Notes under the pieces: generated by a model
Told to the model about the DNA's origin: nothing
Databases searched by the model: none
Seen by the model: only the letters and a program-made list of their open reading frames with translations
Shown here: in pieces, positions 25,160 to 32,883 of the stretch
Position numbering within the stretch: position 1 is the first letter of the stretch
Layout: each line of letters opens with the position of its first letter
Made by a program: the position numbers and the translations under genes
From: Thiomicrorhabdus sp963677355
Lineage (GTDB): Bacteria > Pseudomonadota > Gammaproteobacteria > Thiomicrospirales > Thiomicrospiraceae
Length of the DNA stretch: 64,000 nt
NCBI GenBank assembly: GCA_963677355.2
Contig: CAXXXQ010000002.1
Span: 1,287,951-1,351,950, forward strand
Direction: 5' to 3'

Positions 25160-25704
25160 AAAAGCAGCTGATTCCGCTCTCCATTTTTACCGCATTGGTT
25201 ATTTTTCTGGCAATCGGTTTAACCTTGGACCCCAAGGCGGTACCATCGCCGCTAATCGGCAAACCGGTTCCCGATTTTAAGCTCAAACGACTCGAATCGG
25301 ATCAACCCATCACTCCCGAGCGCTTAAAAGGGCAAATATGGATATTAAACGTTTGGGCTTCTTGGTGTGAATCCTGCAAACAGGAACATCAAGTGCTGCT
25401 TGATCTGTCCCGTCAATCCTCGGTTACGCTCATTGGCCTGAATTACAAAGACACCGAGCAAGAAGCCCGAAACTGGCTCGCTCGTTACGGCAATCCATAC
25501 CAAATGGTGTTGCAAGACCCTAACGGACAAACCGGCATCGATCTCGGCGTCTACGGCGTTCCGGAAACATTCATTATCGACACTCAAGGCATTATTCGTC
25601 ATAAAATAACCGGCCCAGTTACCGAGACATATCTGCGAGAAACACTGTTACCACTGTTACCACTGTTACCACTGTTAAACCTTATACAGGAGGATACTCC
25701 ATGA
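25156..25704 (+). CDS. ccmG: Thioredoxin-like apocytochrome reductase CcmG/DsbE
   Basis: Membrane-anchored thioredoxin-fold protein that keeps apocytochrome c cysteines reduced. The 182 residues have an N-terminal helix, WASWCESCKQEH with the redox Cys C71 and C74, GVYGVPETFIID with the cis-Pro, and an odd Leu-Pro-rich C-terminus encoded by a 9-bp tandem repeat (25645-25677). It would be re-reduced by a DsbD-type protein such as the one at 9269. Overlaps ccmF and ccmH. Confidence 0.95.
   Translation: MKKQLIPLSIFTALVIFLAIGLTLDPKAVPSPLIGKPVPDFKLKRLESDQPITPERLKGQIWILNVWASWCESCKQEHQVLLDLSRQSSVTLIGLNYKDTEQEARNWLARYGNPYQMVLQDPNGQTGIDLGVYGVPETFIIDTQGIIRHKITGPVTETYLRETLLPLLPLLPLLNLIQEDTP
25645..25677 (+). 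repeat. Short tandem repeat (9-bp unit) at the 3-prime end of ccmG
   Basis: CTGTTACCA occurs three times in a row followed by CTGTTA, encoding LLPLLPLLPLL. The unit is a multiple of three, so copy-number change would alter tail length without a frameshift. Confidence 0.85.
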
Positions 25705-26135
25705 ACTTTGTTTTCTTCGCTAGAGCATTAGGTTTTTGTCTGCTTTTCTCGTGCACTTCTGGCGCGCAAGCCTCGATTGAAAGCTATCCGTTCGAAACGG
25801 TTCAACAGGAACAAGACTATAAAATCTTAATTGATGAACTGCGCTGTATGGTTTGCCAAAATCAGAATCTAGCCGATTCCAACGCCGAGCTCGCTCAAGA
25901 TTTACGCAAACAGATCCATAGCATGCTGGTGGACAAGGCTTATTCTAAAGAACAAGTCATCGATTACATGGTCAACCGTTATGGCGACTTTGTTCTTTAC
26001 AAGCCTCCGGTAAAATCGCACACCTACCTATTATGGGCTGGGCCTTTTCTGTTTCTGCTGATCGGCTTCTGGGTTGCGCTACGCATTATCAAACAATCCT
26101 ATTCCGACCATACTCATACCACGGACAACTCATGA
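25701..26135 (+). CDS. ccmH: Cytochrome c maturation thiol protein CcmH
   Basis: The 144-residue CcmL/CycL-type subunit: a signal peptide, the LRCMVCQNQNLADSN motif with redox Cys C49 and C52, a three-helix bundle and one membrane segment near the C-terminus (LWAGPFLFLLIGFWVAL). It handles apocytochrome thiols in the CcmFGHI complex. The E. coli CcmH is a fusion of this and the CcmI domain; here they are separate genes. Confidence 0.95.
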   Translation: MNFVFFARALGFCLLFSCTSGAQASIESYPFETVQQEQDYKILIDELRCMVCQNQNLADSNAELAQDLRKQIHSMLVDKAYSKEQVIDYMVNRYGDFVLYKPPVKSHTYLLWAGPFLFLLIGFWVALRIIKQSYSDHTHTTDNS

Positions 26136-27115
26136 CCGAGCTAAGCATTATTTTCGCGCTATTGCTGATTGCAGCCCTATCCCTGCTGTTATTGCCTTTA
26201 GCCAAACAATTTGAAGAAAACAAGAAACCGCTATTCGGAATCGCTCTATTTGTTCCCCTGTTTTCAATGGCGTTTTACTTCTGGATCGGCACCCCTGAAT
26301 TTGCAGAAATCTCGTCTCAAAAAGCCAAAGCCGACACCGTTACTTTAGTAGATAAACTGGAAGCGAAGTTACAGAAAAACCCCAAGGATGTGAACGGCTG
26401 GTTGCTGTTGGGGCGTTCTTATCTAGTCACAGAAGAACACGAGAAATCGGTCAACGCATTTGAAAAAGCCTATCAATTGGAACCGAATAATCTAAATACA
26501 CTGCTTCCGTTGGTAGATGCGATTGCTGTCAGTCAAAACGGAAAACTGCTCGGACGACCGTATCAGTTATTGCTCAAAGCCTATAAGCTGGACACGCAGA
26601 ACCAAATGACCTTGTGGCTATTAGGGATGGCCGAAAAACAACAAAACCGCCCCGAATCGGCCGCTGAACATTGGCTAACACTCTATCAACTCTTACCGCC
26701 TGATTCGGCAGATAAGCCAAAAGTAGCGAAGTTGCTAGCAAGTATTGGCAAAACGGTACAAACACCAACGACCAAGCAGCAAACAGAACAAGCTGACAAA
26801 AATGTAGCCCGTTTTACAATGGATGAAACGCTGAAACATCAATATCCGAAAGCCACTGTTTTCATCTATGCTAAAGCGACATCCGGTATGCCGATGCCGA
26901 TTGCTGCCGAGAAACATCTATTAAAAAACTTGCCTAAAACCATCGTTCTAGATCAAGACGACCAACTCATGCCATCGAGAAAAATAGTTTCACATCAAGA
27001 AGTTGCCGTCGGGTTTAAAATTAGTCTCGGTTCCGCAACCGGAGCAAAGGAACTTGAAAAACAAGAACAGATTGTACGCAGCACAGGTCAAGGCAAAGTA
27101 ATCATCAAATTCTAA
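26132..27115 (+). CDS. ccmI: Cytochrome c maturation TPR protein CcmI
   Basis: A 327-residue protein with two N-terminal membrane helices (MTELSIIFALLLIAALSLLLL and a second near residues 35-52), then TPR repeats (DVNGWLLLGRSYLVTEEHEKSVNAFEKAYQLEP and on) and a C-terminal beta-rich periplasmic domain. It binds apocytochrome C-termini for the heme ligase. The start at 26132 overlaps the ccmH stop by ATGA; an ORF extension to 26033 is rejected. Last gene of the ccm operon, and its stop lies inside the 20-bp palindrome described next. Confidence 0.92.
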   Translation: MTELSIIFALLLIAALSLLLLPLAKQFEENKKPLFGIALFVPLFSMAFYFWIGTPEFAEISSQKAKADTVTLVDKLEAKLQKNPKDVNGWLLLGRSYLVTEEHEKSVNAFEKAYQLEPNNLNTLLPLVDAIAVSQNGKLLGRPYQLLLKAYKLDTQNQMTLWLLGMAEKQQNRPESAAEHWLTLYQLLPPDSADKPKVAKLLASIGKTVQTPTTKQQTEQADKNVARFTMDETLKHQYPKATVFIYAKATSGMPMPIAAEKHLLKNLPKTIVLDQDDQLMPSRKIVSHQEVAVGFKISLGSATGAKELEKQEQIVRSTGQGKVIIKF

Positions 27116-27126
27116 TATTAGAATTT
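27107..27126. promoter_or_regulatory. Perfect 20-bp palindrome before the tetraheme cytochrome-fccAB genes
   Basis: AAATTCTAATATTAGAATTT is a perfect inverted repeat and contains ATTC-N8-GAAT. As I recall, that is the consensus described for the sulfide/persulfide-responsive ArsR-family repressor SqrR. It overlaps the ccmI stop codon and has no T-run, so it is not a terminator. The promoter-like hexamers lie about 40-90 bp downstream, so a binding protein here could act from upstream. The regulator is not in the window. Confidence 0.5.
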
Positions 27127-27167
27127 ACTGGAATAAGACCCCCCTATAAGTCATTAAATATACTTTC

Positions 27168-27196
27168 TTTACCATATAAAATTTTTTCCATATTAT
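27168..27196 (+). promoter_or_regulatory. Candidate promoter of the tetraheme cytochrome-fccAB genes
   Basis: TTTACC (27168-27173), 17-bp spacer, TATTAT (27191-27196): 4/6 and 5/6 matches to sigma-70 hexamers, about 97 bp before the first gene. A CCCTTAG/CTAGGGG-like hairpin sits in the leader near 27219-27235. Confidence 0.45.
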
Positions 27197-27292
27197 AGCC
27201 TCGAGTCTACGGAAAAGCCCTTAGCTACTAGGGGATTCGTAAGAATCAACGGCTCAATTATTTAGTGATTTTTTTATTTAAAGAAAACAACG

Positions 27293-27901
27293 ATGTTTAC
27301 AAAAAAAACCGGTCTATTTCTCATTATTTTTCTACTCGGCTTCGCTTCTTTTGGAGCCATGAATACTTTTTTTAGTTACACCAACACTACCGAATTCTGT
27401 ACTTCGTGCCACAGCATGACAGTTAACTTCGAAGAGTACAAAGAGACGATTCACTACAAAAATGCATCAGGAGTTCGAGCCGAATGTGCCGACTGCCACG
27501 TTCCTAAAGAATTTTTGCCTAAGCTTAAAGCCAAAATTATTGCCGCCAAAGACGTCTATCATGAATTTATCGGCGATTTCGCCGTGAGCGACGAATTGAA
27601 AGCCGACCCGGAAAAATACTTGGAACATTACGATAAACACCGTTGGGCAATGGCTTCTGCGGTTTGGGCAAAAATGGAAGCCAGTGACTCGAGAGAGTGC
27701 CGCACTTGTCACTCATTTGCCGCGATGGATTTCGACGAACAGGGGCGTCAACCGGCCAAGAAACATCCGCGTGCCATGAAAAAAGGACAAACCTGTATTG
27801 ATTGCCATAAAGGGATTGCCCATACCGAACCGGATGAACCGGATCCTATCCTAAATCAATACCGGGACGGTCTCGTAGAAGACCTGCTTCCGAAACGATA
27901 A
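27293..27901 (+). CDS. NapC/NirT-family membrane-anchored tetraheme cytochrome c
   Basis: A 202-residue protein with one N-terminal membrane helix (LFLIIFLLGFASFGAM) and four c-heme sites: CTSCH (36-40), CADCH (65-69), CRTCH (136-140) and CIDCH (168-172). Size, anchor and heme spacing fit NapC/NirT/NrfH quinol dehydrogenases, which pass electrons between the quinone pool and periplasmic redox partners. No nap, nir or nrf gene is nearby; instead the diheme fccA and flavoprotein fccB follow, so it probably works with flavocytochrome c. Direction of electron flow is inference. Confidence 0.9.
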   Translation: MFTKKTGLFLIIFLLGFASFGAMNTFFSYTNTTEFCTSCHSMTVNFEEYKETIHYKNASGVRAECADCHVPKEFLPKLKAKIIAAKDVYHEFIGDFAVSDELKADPEKYLEHYDKHRWAMASAVWAKMEASDSRECRTCHSFAAMDFDEQGRQPAKKHPRAMKKGQTCIDCHKGIAHTEPDEPDPILNQYRDGLVEDLLPKR

Positions 27902-27911
27902 AAATAACCGC

Positions 27912-27933
27912 CACATGCAAACCATTGCATGTG
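27912..27933 (+). other. Stem-loop between the tetraheme cytochrome gene and fccA
   Basis: CACATGCAA, loop ACCA, TTGCATGTG: a perfect 9-bp stem with no T-run, ten bases after the stop. It may limit read-through or protect a processed fccAB mRNA, giving different amounts of the products. Confidence 0.6.
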
Positions 27934-28000
27934 AGTTATATAACTAAGACTGAATACAGTCTAAAACTTAAAACTGGAAAACACTTCTGAGGAGGAGTAT

Positions 28001-28591
28001 ATGAAGAAAGCTAAAATTATTGCAGGTGCAGTATTAGCTGGTTCCATGCTAGTTTCCAGCACAGCGTTTGCCGCCATGGATCGAGGAACCATGCTGGCAA
28101 ATACCTGTGCAGGTTGTCACGGACCAAACGGGGTAAGTAGCGGTCCTGCTACGCCGACCATTGCCGGTATGTCGAAAGATTACTTTATTGAAGCAATGGA
28201 TGCTTATGCATCAGGCGACCGTCCATCCACGATTATGATGCGTATTGCCAAAGGTTATTCAGCCGAAGATATCGCACTCATGGCCGATTACTTTTCAAAA
28301 CAGAAATTTATGTCCGCAACGCAACAAGCTGACGCTAAGTTATCTACTTCAGGCGCTAAACTACACGATAAATATTGTGAGAAATGCCATTCTGAAGGCG
28401 GCTCTTTAGCAGAAGACGATGCAGGGATCCTGGCCGGTCAATGGAAACCGTATCTTCAATACAACTTGCATGACTTTACTTCCGGTAACCGCGAAGCACC
28501 GAAAAAAATGGCTAAAAAGCTCAAAGCAATGCACGATAAATACGGCCAAGACGGCGTTAACGCTCTTATCGAATTCTACTCTAGCAAGTAA
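28001..28591 (+). CDS. fccA: Flavocytochrome c sulfide dehydrogenase, diheme cytochrome subunit
   Basis: A 196-residue periplasmic diheme cytochrome: signal peptide ending STAFA, then two class I cytochrome domains with CAGCH (36-40) and CEKCH (126-130). It accepts electrons from the flavoprotein FccB as sulfide is oxidised. GAGGAGG just before the ATG is a very strong ribosome-binding site. fccB follows after 12 bp. Confidence 0.92.
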   Translation: MKKAKIIAGAVLAGSMLVSSTAFAAMDRGTMLANTCAGCHGPNGVSSGPATPTIAGMSKDYFIEAMDAYASGDRPSTIMMRIAKGYSAEDIALMADYFSKQKFMSATQQADAKLSTSGAKLHDKYCEKCHSEGGSLAEDDAGILAGQWKPYLQYNLHDFTSGNREAPKKMAKKLKAMHDKYGQDGVNALIEFYSSK

Positions 28592-28603
28592 GGAGAAGCA
28601 GAC

Positions 28604-29896
28604 ATGACAAATATTTCCAGACGTAACCTCCTAAAAGCTTCCGCAGCCGGAGCGGTCGGTGTAGCAACAGCCAGTGCGATGACTTCAGCACAAGCTGCAG
28701 GCAAAAAAGTCGTGATCGTTGGTGGTGGTATCGGTGGTGCGACGGCAGCACAATACCTGAAAAAAATGGATTCAAGCATCGATGTAACGATTGTTGAAGC
28801 AAACAAAGATTACTATACCTGCTTCATGTCGAATGAAGTATTGAGTGGTCACCGCGAAATGGATTCAATTCATTTCACTTACGAAAAACTAACGGCTAAA
28901 GGCATCAATGTGATTTTTGATAAAGTCACCGGAATTGACGCAAAAGGCCAAACCGTAAAAACCGCCGGCGGTGAATCACTAGCTTATGATCGTTGTATCG
29001 TCTCGCCGGGTGTGGATTTCAAATACGAGTTAATCGAAGGTTATTCTAAAGAAGTGGCTGAAAGCGCCATCCCGCACGCATGGAAAGCCGGGCCGCAAAC
29101 TGAGATGCTGCGTAAACAGTTGGTTGAGATGAAAGACGGTGGAACAGTAGTCATCTGCCCGCCGGAAAACCCATTCCGTTGTCCTCCAGGACCTTACGAG
29201 CGTGTTTCGCAAATTGCTGCTTATCTGAAAAAGAACAAGCCAAACTCTAAGATTGTTGTACTGGATCCTAAGAAAAAGTTTTCAAAATTTGGTCTATTTA
29301 TGGACGGTTGGAAACGTCACTACGGTTACGGCACCGACAATAGCATGATCACTTGGATCAACAGCGAAAACGGCGGTAAGGTAACAAAAGTTGATGTAGC
29401 CAGCAAAACCGTTACAGCCGGAGCCGGTACTTTCAAAGCGGATGTTTTGAATATTATTCCGAACCAAAAAGCCGGTAAGATCGCATTTGACGCCGGATTG
29501 GTGAATGACAAAGGTTGGTGTCCGATCGACCATAAGACTTTTGAATCGACTCTACACAAAAACATCCATATTGTCGGTGATTCATCGGTTGCTTCTCCTA
29601 TGCCTAAATCAGGCTATTCCGCCAACTCTCAAGCAAAAGTGTGTGCAGCAGCCGTTGCCTCTCTGCTAAACGGAGTTAGCATGCCTGAACCTTCGTGGGT
29701 CAACACCTGCTACTCGGTTATCGCTCCTGGTGACGGTATTTCGGTAGCGATGGTATATGCTTATGAAGACGGCAAGATCGTGAAAGTCAAAGGTTCCGGC
29801 GGTCTAACCGGTGCTTATGATGCCGAACTGCGTAAGCGTGAAGTTCTTTACGCTCACTCATGGTTCAAAAATATCACCGCTGACGTTTTCGGTTAA
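28604..29896 (+). CDS. fccB: Flavocytochrome c sulfide dehydrogenase, flavoprotein subunit
   Basis: Oxidises sulfide to sulfur in the periplasm, passing electrons to FccA. The 430 residues begin with a Tat signal (SRRNLLK, then a hydrophobic stretch to about residue 31), fitting export of a folded flavoprotein. The FAD motif VIVGGGIGGATAAQYL is followed by DYYTCFMSNEV, whose C73 matches the covalent FAD cysteine of the family. C193 (FRCPPGP) and C369 (NTCYSVIAPGDG) match the active-site pair. The covalent-Cys motif separates it from sulfide:quinone reductases. A terminator ends the operon. Confidence 0.95.
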   Translation: MTNISRRNLLKASAAGAVGVATASAMTSAQAAGKKVVIVGGGIGGATAAQYLKKMDSSIDVTIVEANKDYYTCFMSNEVLSGHREMDSIHFTYEKLTAKGINVIFDKVTGIDAKGQTVKTAGGESLAYDRCIVSPGVDFKYELIEGYSKEVAESAIPHAWKAGPQTEMLRKQLVEMKDGGTVVICPPENPFRCPPGPYERVSQIAAYLKKNKPNSKIVVLDPKKKFSKFGLFMDGWKRHYGYGTDNSMITWINSENGGKVTKVDVASKTVTAGAGTFKADVLNIIPNQKAGKIAFDAGLVNDKGWCPIDHKTFESTLHKNIHIVGDSSVASPMPKSGYSANSQAKVCAAAVASLLNGVSMPEPSWVNTCYSVIAPGDGISVAMVYAYEDGKIVKVKGSGGLTGAYDAELRKREVLYAHSWFKNITADVFG

Positions 29897-29919
29897 TCTG
29901 TACCGAAACCGATTAAAAG

Positions 29920-29942
29920 ACCCGCTTATGCGGGTTTTTTAT
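29920..29942 (+). terminator. Rho-independent terminator after fccB
   Basis: ACCCGC, loop TTAT, GCGGGT, then T-rich sequence. Confidence 0.93.
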
Positions 29943-30100
29943 TCCCTAAATTTCCCATAAGACTTTCCTAATACACTGATAAAAAACAAATTTTGGTCTA
30001 ATAAATGCTTTTTTATCAAGAATTCCACAGAATTGATTTTCAACCTCCGTATCGGCAACGCAGTCTGGTATGGATTGCCATTTAATATTAAGGTTCAACG

Positions 30101-32812
30101 ATGAAAAAGCTTGCAACAAAAGTACAAATCGGATTTTTACTGGTCGGCTTACTCCCCCTAATCTCCATTGCCGCTATAGCGCTACTCAATGCGGAATCCG
30201 CTCTTGAGAAACAGACTTATGAGAAGCTTAGCGCCATTCGCGACATCAAGAAATCCGCCATTGAAGAGTACTTTTTAAATACTGAAAAGCAGCTACAAAC
30301 CGTTGCCGGCAACCAAAGCATTATCGATGCGCTGGATGGTTTTACCATCAACTACACCGATTTCGGCGCTTCCGAGGACGGAATGGAAGAAGCCGATCCG
30401 GAAGAACTCAATTCACAACGCAAAGCCGTTAAAAAATATTGGACCGAGCAATTCGGCAAAAAATACCAAGAGCAGAACGGAACACCTTTCGATATGTCCG
30501 CATTTCAACTTAATGATCAGGCCATCCGTTTACAGCATGTTTTTATTGCCCAAAATAAATTCCCGCTCGGTGAAAAGAACAAGTTAACCCAGCTCGAAGA
30601 CGAAGGACTTTACGGTTACAACAAACACCATCATGCAATTCATGACTGGCTAAACAGCTATTTACAACGCTTCGGCTTCTATGACATCTTTTTGATCGAC
30701 CAAAACGGCAACGTGGTCTATTCGGTCTTCAAAGAACTCGACTATGCCACCTCCCTGACTAAAGGCCCCTGGAAAGCGACCGGTTTAGCTAATGCTTATT
30801 ATCAATCCAAACAACTTAAAGACGGAGAAGTCTTTTTTACCGACCTTTCCCTTTATCCACCATCCTATAATGCACCGGCTGCCTTTGCCGCCACCCCTAT
30901 TTTCAAAACTAATCGGCGCGGGAAAAAACAGCGACTCGGTACTTTGGTCTTTCAAATGCCGTTAGACCAGATCAGCCATATCATGACGACTAATTCCGGG
31001 CTAGGTCAAACTGGCGAGACCTATTTGGTCGGACCGGACAAACTGATGCGCTCCGACTCCAAAAATTTTCACAAAACACATTCAGTCGTTAACTCTTTCA
31101 GAGACAAAGTGAATGGTCGAATGGTTACGCCGTCCACCGAGCAAGCCCTACTGCAAAAAACCGGCGAGCATATCGTCAACAAACTGGGACAAGAAGTACT
31201 TTCCGCCTATACCCCAATTGAGATAGGGCATCATCGCTGGGCACTGATCGCGGAAGTATCTACCGAGGAAGCTTTTGAAGCCGTTGACCACTTAATGAAC
31301 ACGACGGCTATCATTACCGCTATCGCCGTTATCCTGATTACCTTTATTGCCCTGATTTTTTCCAGAAAAATCAGTCGTCCTATCTTATGTCTCACCGAAA
31401 CCATGAGTTTAATTCGCCGAGAATTCGACTTTTCCCGCCGTATCGACGTTCAAAGTCAGGATGAAATCGGTCAAGCCGGAACCGCTTTCAATCAGCTATT
31501 AGCGAGCACGGAAGAAGCGCTAAACGAAGTGAATCACACCATGCATGAAATTGCCGAAGGACATTTCGAAAGCCGAATCACCGCTGATCTACCCGGAGAT
31601 CTGAAAAAACTCAAAGACAATGTTAACGCCTCGGCCGAAAGTGTCGACAGTACCATGCAAGCGTTGGAAAAAATCATGAACGCCATCTGCTCGGGAGACT
31701 TCAATATGCGCCTTGACGAATCCGTCAAAGGTGAATTCCGCAACCACGTTAACAATGCCATTGGCACGATGGACTTAGCCATCAATGAAGTTGGTTCGGT
31801 TATCAAACGCTTGAGTGAGGGGGATCTGAACGCTCGCGTCAAAGCCGAGCTTCCGGGTGATTTGGATGAATTAAAGCGGAACACCAATCACTCCATGCAA
31901 CATCTTCAGGATGCAATTGAAGCGATATCGAAAGCCTTGCGTGCGCAAAGTCAGGGTGATCTCACCGTCTCGGTAGATATTGAGATGCTTGGCGAACTGG
32001 ACATGCTGAAACAATCGATCAATACCAGTAACCGAGAATTAAACTCCGTCGTCAGTCAGGTTATCGATGCGGCCAGCACCGTTAACACCGCCAGCCACGA
32101 AGTCAGTGCAGGGAGCAATGATCTCAACGACCGCACGCAACAACAAGCCGCCTCTCTTGAAGAAACCGCTTCGGCGATGGAAGAGTTAACCTCCACGATT
32201 CAGCAGAATGCAGACAACGCCATGACCGCTGATCATCTGGCCAAAGACGCTCGCAACCAAGCAGAGACCGGACGTAGCATCATGAACGAAACCGAAAAAG
32301 CCATTGAAAAAATTCACAGCTCAAGTAAACAGATTGAGGAGATTACCGGCTTAATCGACAGCATCGCATTCCAAACCAACCTACTGGCTCTCAATGCAGC
32401 GGTTGAGGCTGCAAGAGCAGGCGAGCACGGACGAGGTTTTGCGGTTGTTGCCGGTGAAGTTCGAACTCTGGCAGGGAAATCCGCCGACGCAGCCAAACAG
32501 ATCAAAGACTTGATTGAAAATACGGTCGGCAGTATCGAAAACGGTACCGAAAAAATTGAACAAACTTCGGAATCCTTAACCAAAATCAATGAATCAATTC
32601 AGAAAGTAAGCGATGTGGTCTCAGAAATTTCGGCCGCCTCTCAAGAGCAGCAAGCTGGCGTGCATCAAATCAAACATGCTATTGGAGAGATCGACCAAAC
32701 GACTCAACAAAATGCTGCATTGGTTGAAGAAACCACCGCTGCTGCACAGTCAATGTCACATGAAAGCGAACGTTTGCAAAGCGCCGTTTCCACCTTTAAA
32801 ACCCGCTCTTAA
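30101..32812 (+). CDS. Methyl-accepting chemotaxis protein with several HAMP-like repeats
   Basis: A 903-residue chemoreceptor. TM1 is at about residues 11-30, followed by a large (about 365-residue) periplasmic sensor, possibly Cache-like, then TM2 at about 401-421. After the canonical HAMP (SRKISRPILCLTE to DEIGQAGTAFNQ) there are about four more HAMP-like units, seen in repeated G(H/D)F/L...R...LPGDL(K/D)(K/E)LK patterns. The kinase-control hairpin carries the conserved tip EAARAGEHGRGFAVVAGEVR. There is no C-terminal CheR-tethering pentapeptide. Ligand unknown; it may act on redox or sulfur signals given its place after fccAB, but that is only position. Monocistronic. Confidence 0.93.
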   Translation: MKKLATKVQIGFLLVGLLPLISIAAIALLNAESALEKQTYEKLSAIRDIKKSAIEEYFLNTEKQLQTVAGNQSIIDALDGFTINYTDFGASEDGMEEADPEELNSQRKAVKKYWTEQFGKKYQEQNGTPFDMSAFQLNDQAIRLQHVFIAQNKFPLGEKNKLTQLEDEGLYGYNKHHHAIHDWLNSYLQRFGFYDIFLIDQNGNVVYSVFKELDYATSLTKGPWKATGLANAYYQSKQLKDGEVFFTDLSLYPPSYNAPAAFAATPIFKTNRRGKKQRLGTLVFQMPLDQISHIMTTNSGLGQTGETYLVGPDKLMRSDSKNFHKTHSVVNSFRDKVNGRMVTPSTEQALLQKTGEHIVNKLGQEVLSAYTPIEIGHHRWALIAEVSTEEAFEAVDHLMNTTAIITAIAVILITFIALIFSRKISRPILCLTETMSLIRREFDFSRRIDVQSQDEIGQAGTAFNQLLASTEEALNEVNHTMHEIAEGHFESRITADLPGDLKKLKDNVNASAESVDSTMQALEKIMNAICSGDFNMRLDESVKGEFRNHVNNAIGTMDLAINEVGSVIKRLSEGDLNARVKAELPGDLDELKRNTNHSMQHLQDAIEAISKALRAQSQGDLTVSVDIEMLGELDMLKQSINTSNRELNSVVSQVIDAASTVNTASHEVSAGSNDLNDRTQQQAASLEETASAMEELTSTIQQNADNAMTADHLAKDARNQAETGRSIMNETEKAIEKIHSSSKQIEEITGLIDSIAFQTNLLALNAAVEAARAGEHGRGFAVVAGEVRTLAGKSADAAKQIKDLIENTVGSIENGTEKIEQTSESLTKINESIQKVSDVVSEISAASQEQQAGVHQIKHAIGEIDQTTQQNAALVEETTAAAQSMSHESERLQSAVSTFKTRS

Positions 32813-32830
32813 TGACTTTCATTCAGGCAT

Positions 32831-32858
32831 AAAAAAGCCCCCAAATGGGGGCTTTTTT
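32831..32858. terminator. Bidirectional terminator between the MCP gene and clpB
   Basis: AAAAAAGCCCCCA pairs with TGGGGGCTTTTTT, giving a T-run on each strand. It serves two convergent genes. Confidence 0.95.
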
Positions 32859-32883
32859 AATTTTACTAACAGAAGCAAATCAA

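Noticed and set aside
27107..27126. The 20-bp palindrome as a terminator of the ccm operon
   Set aside because: AT-rich stem with no loop and no T-run after it on either strand.
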